Below are positions 5,657 to 6,335 of a DNA stretch of 6,335 nucleotides, in pieces. The notes under the pieces are model-generated. The model had not been told where the DNA came from and ran no database searches. It saw only the letters and a program-made list of their open reading frames with translations. Position 1 is the first letter of the stretch. Each line of letters begins with the position of its first letter. Both the position numbers and the translations under genes were made by a program. Origin of the DNA: JBDLID01 sp039715055 (lineage in GTDB: Bacteria > Desulfobacterota > Desulfobulbia > Desulfobulbales > Desulfocapsaceae); assembly GCA_039715055.1 (NCBI GenBank), contig JBDLID010000162.1, forward strand, positions 1 through 6,335, in the 5' to 3' direction.

Positions 5657-6335
5657 ATGCGGGAAATAGTTCTTGGCACAGCCGGCCATGTCGATCATGG
5701 CAAGACCTCGCTCATCCGGGCTCTTACCGGCATTGAGACCGATCGTCTGAAGGAGGAAAAAAAGCGGGGTATCACCATTGAGCTCGGCTTTGCCTACCTG
5801 GACCTGCCCTGCGGTCACCGCCTCGGTGTTGTTGATGTGCCCGGTCATGAAAAATTTGTCAAAAACATGGTGGCCGGGGTAGGCGGAATCGATATTGTCG
5901 CCTTTATCATCGCCGCCGACGAGGGCATCATGCCCCAGACCAGGGAACATTTCGAGATTTGCAGTCTGCTGGGTGTTGAGCACGGGATCATCGTCATCAC
6001 CAAGAAAGATATGGTGGAGGAAGATTGGCTGGAGATGGTGGAAGAAGAGGTGCGTGAGTTCTGCAGCGACAGTTTCCTCGAAGAGGCACCGCTGCTTCAT
6101 GTCTCGTCAACTACCGGTGAAGGCATAGATGAGCTGAGAGAGCTGCTTGATGAAATGGTGGCCGAACAGGAGTTCAAGGAGGCCTACGGACCTTTTCGGC
6201 TGCCGGTGGACCGGATCTTTGCCATGAAGGGATTTGGTGCGGTGATCACAGGTACTTCAATCTCCGGACGGGTTACCATTGGCGATGATCTCCATTTTTA
6301 TCCGTCTGATATCACTGCCAGGGTGCGCGGCCTCC
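5657..6335 (+). CDS. selB: Selenocysteine-specific elongation factor SelB (partial, 5' part)
   Basis: The first 226 codons of a translational GTPase are present and the frame is open to the window edge, so the C-terminal part is missing. The G domain has AGHVDHGKT (9-17, P-loop), the segment DRLKEEKKRGITIELGFA (29-46) that is typical of SelB rather than EF-Tu, DVPGHE (60-65), TKKD (115-118, the base-recognition motif, with the T variant found in this family) and VSSTTGEG (149-156). Domain II begins near 180 with FRLPVDRIFAMKGFGAVITGT. SelB delivers Sec-tRNA to in-frame UGA codons through its C-terminal winged helices, which bind SECIS hairpins; these lie beyond the window. No Shine-Dalgarno precedes the ATG. 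The gene follows the hydrolase stop codon after one codon (TAA CCC ATG), implying coupled re-initiation. Its presence implies selenoproteins in this genome. Confidence 0.95.
   Translation, partial: MREIVLGTAGHVDHGKTSLIRALTGIETDRLKEEKKRGITIELGFAYLDLPCGHRLGVVDVPGHEKFVKNMVAGVGGIDIVAFIIAADEGIMPQTREHFEICSLLGVEHGIIVITKKDMVEEDWLEMVEEEVREFCSDSFLEEAPLLHVSSTTGEGIDELRELLDEMVAEQEFKEAYGPFRLPVDRIFAMKGFGAVITGTSISGRVTIGDDLHFYPSDITARVRGL

Noticed and set aside
5609..6100. Open frame of 163 codons on the minus strand opposite the hydrolase end and selB
   Set aside because: It mirrors the codon structure of selB on the other strand and matches no known family.

Overview
This is a compact bacterial window with about 55% GC coding DNA. 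It most likely comes from an anaerobic member of the Desulfobacterota (sulfate-reducer type, perhaps Desulfobulbales-like). That assignment is inference. It rests on the flavour of the proteins, the presence of SelB (selenocysteine decoding), a Cys-rich Mrp/NBP35 ATPase, and two kinds of non-coding repeat: degenerate heptamer arrays and a TA-flanked foldback element. I recall similar repeats from deltaproteobacterial intergenic regions but cannot verify this here.

Layout. A minus-strand cluster fills 3380 down to 187, read from right to left: ftsY (SRP receptor), a DjlA-like membrane J-protein 3 nt behind it, and a PLP-dependent aminotransferase after a 56-nt spacer. The spacer holds a heptamer repeat array, and a longer array lies past the aminotransferase stop codon (31-184), so that gene is bracketed by the same kind of repeat. 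A divergent intergenic region (3381-3711) carries a good sigma70-like promoter for the ftsY cluster and a structured leader for the plus-strand gene mrp (3712-4662). Downstream of mrp, 4663-5023 has no gene. It holds a 26-bp perfect hairpin, a smaller hairpin with a T-run, and a foldback, MITE-like element of about 141 bp with flanking TA. Next comes a plus-strand pair: a metallo-beta-lactamase-fold hydrolase of the glyoxalase II/YcbL type (5024-5653), then selB (from 5657), which runs off the right edge.

Function. The genes are mostly housekeeping. FtsY and the membrane J-protein concern membrane targeting and chaperoning; Mrp concerns iron-sulfur cluster handling; SelB concerns selenocysteine insertion. 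The aminotransferase and the hydrolase are metabolic enzymes with unresolved substrates. I see no CRISPR, toxin-antitoxin, phage or defence system, and no clear new multi-gene system. The most unusual content is non-coding: the phased heptamer arrays, the near-symmetrical foldback element upstream of the hydrolase-selB pair, the long perfect hairpin after mrp, and the repeated TTTCCGGA boxes in the mrp leader. No tRNA or rRNA gene was recognised.
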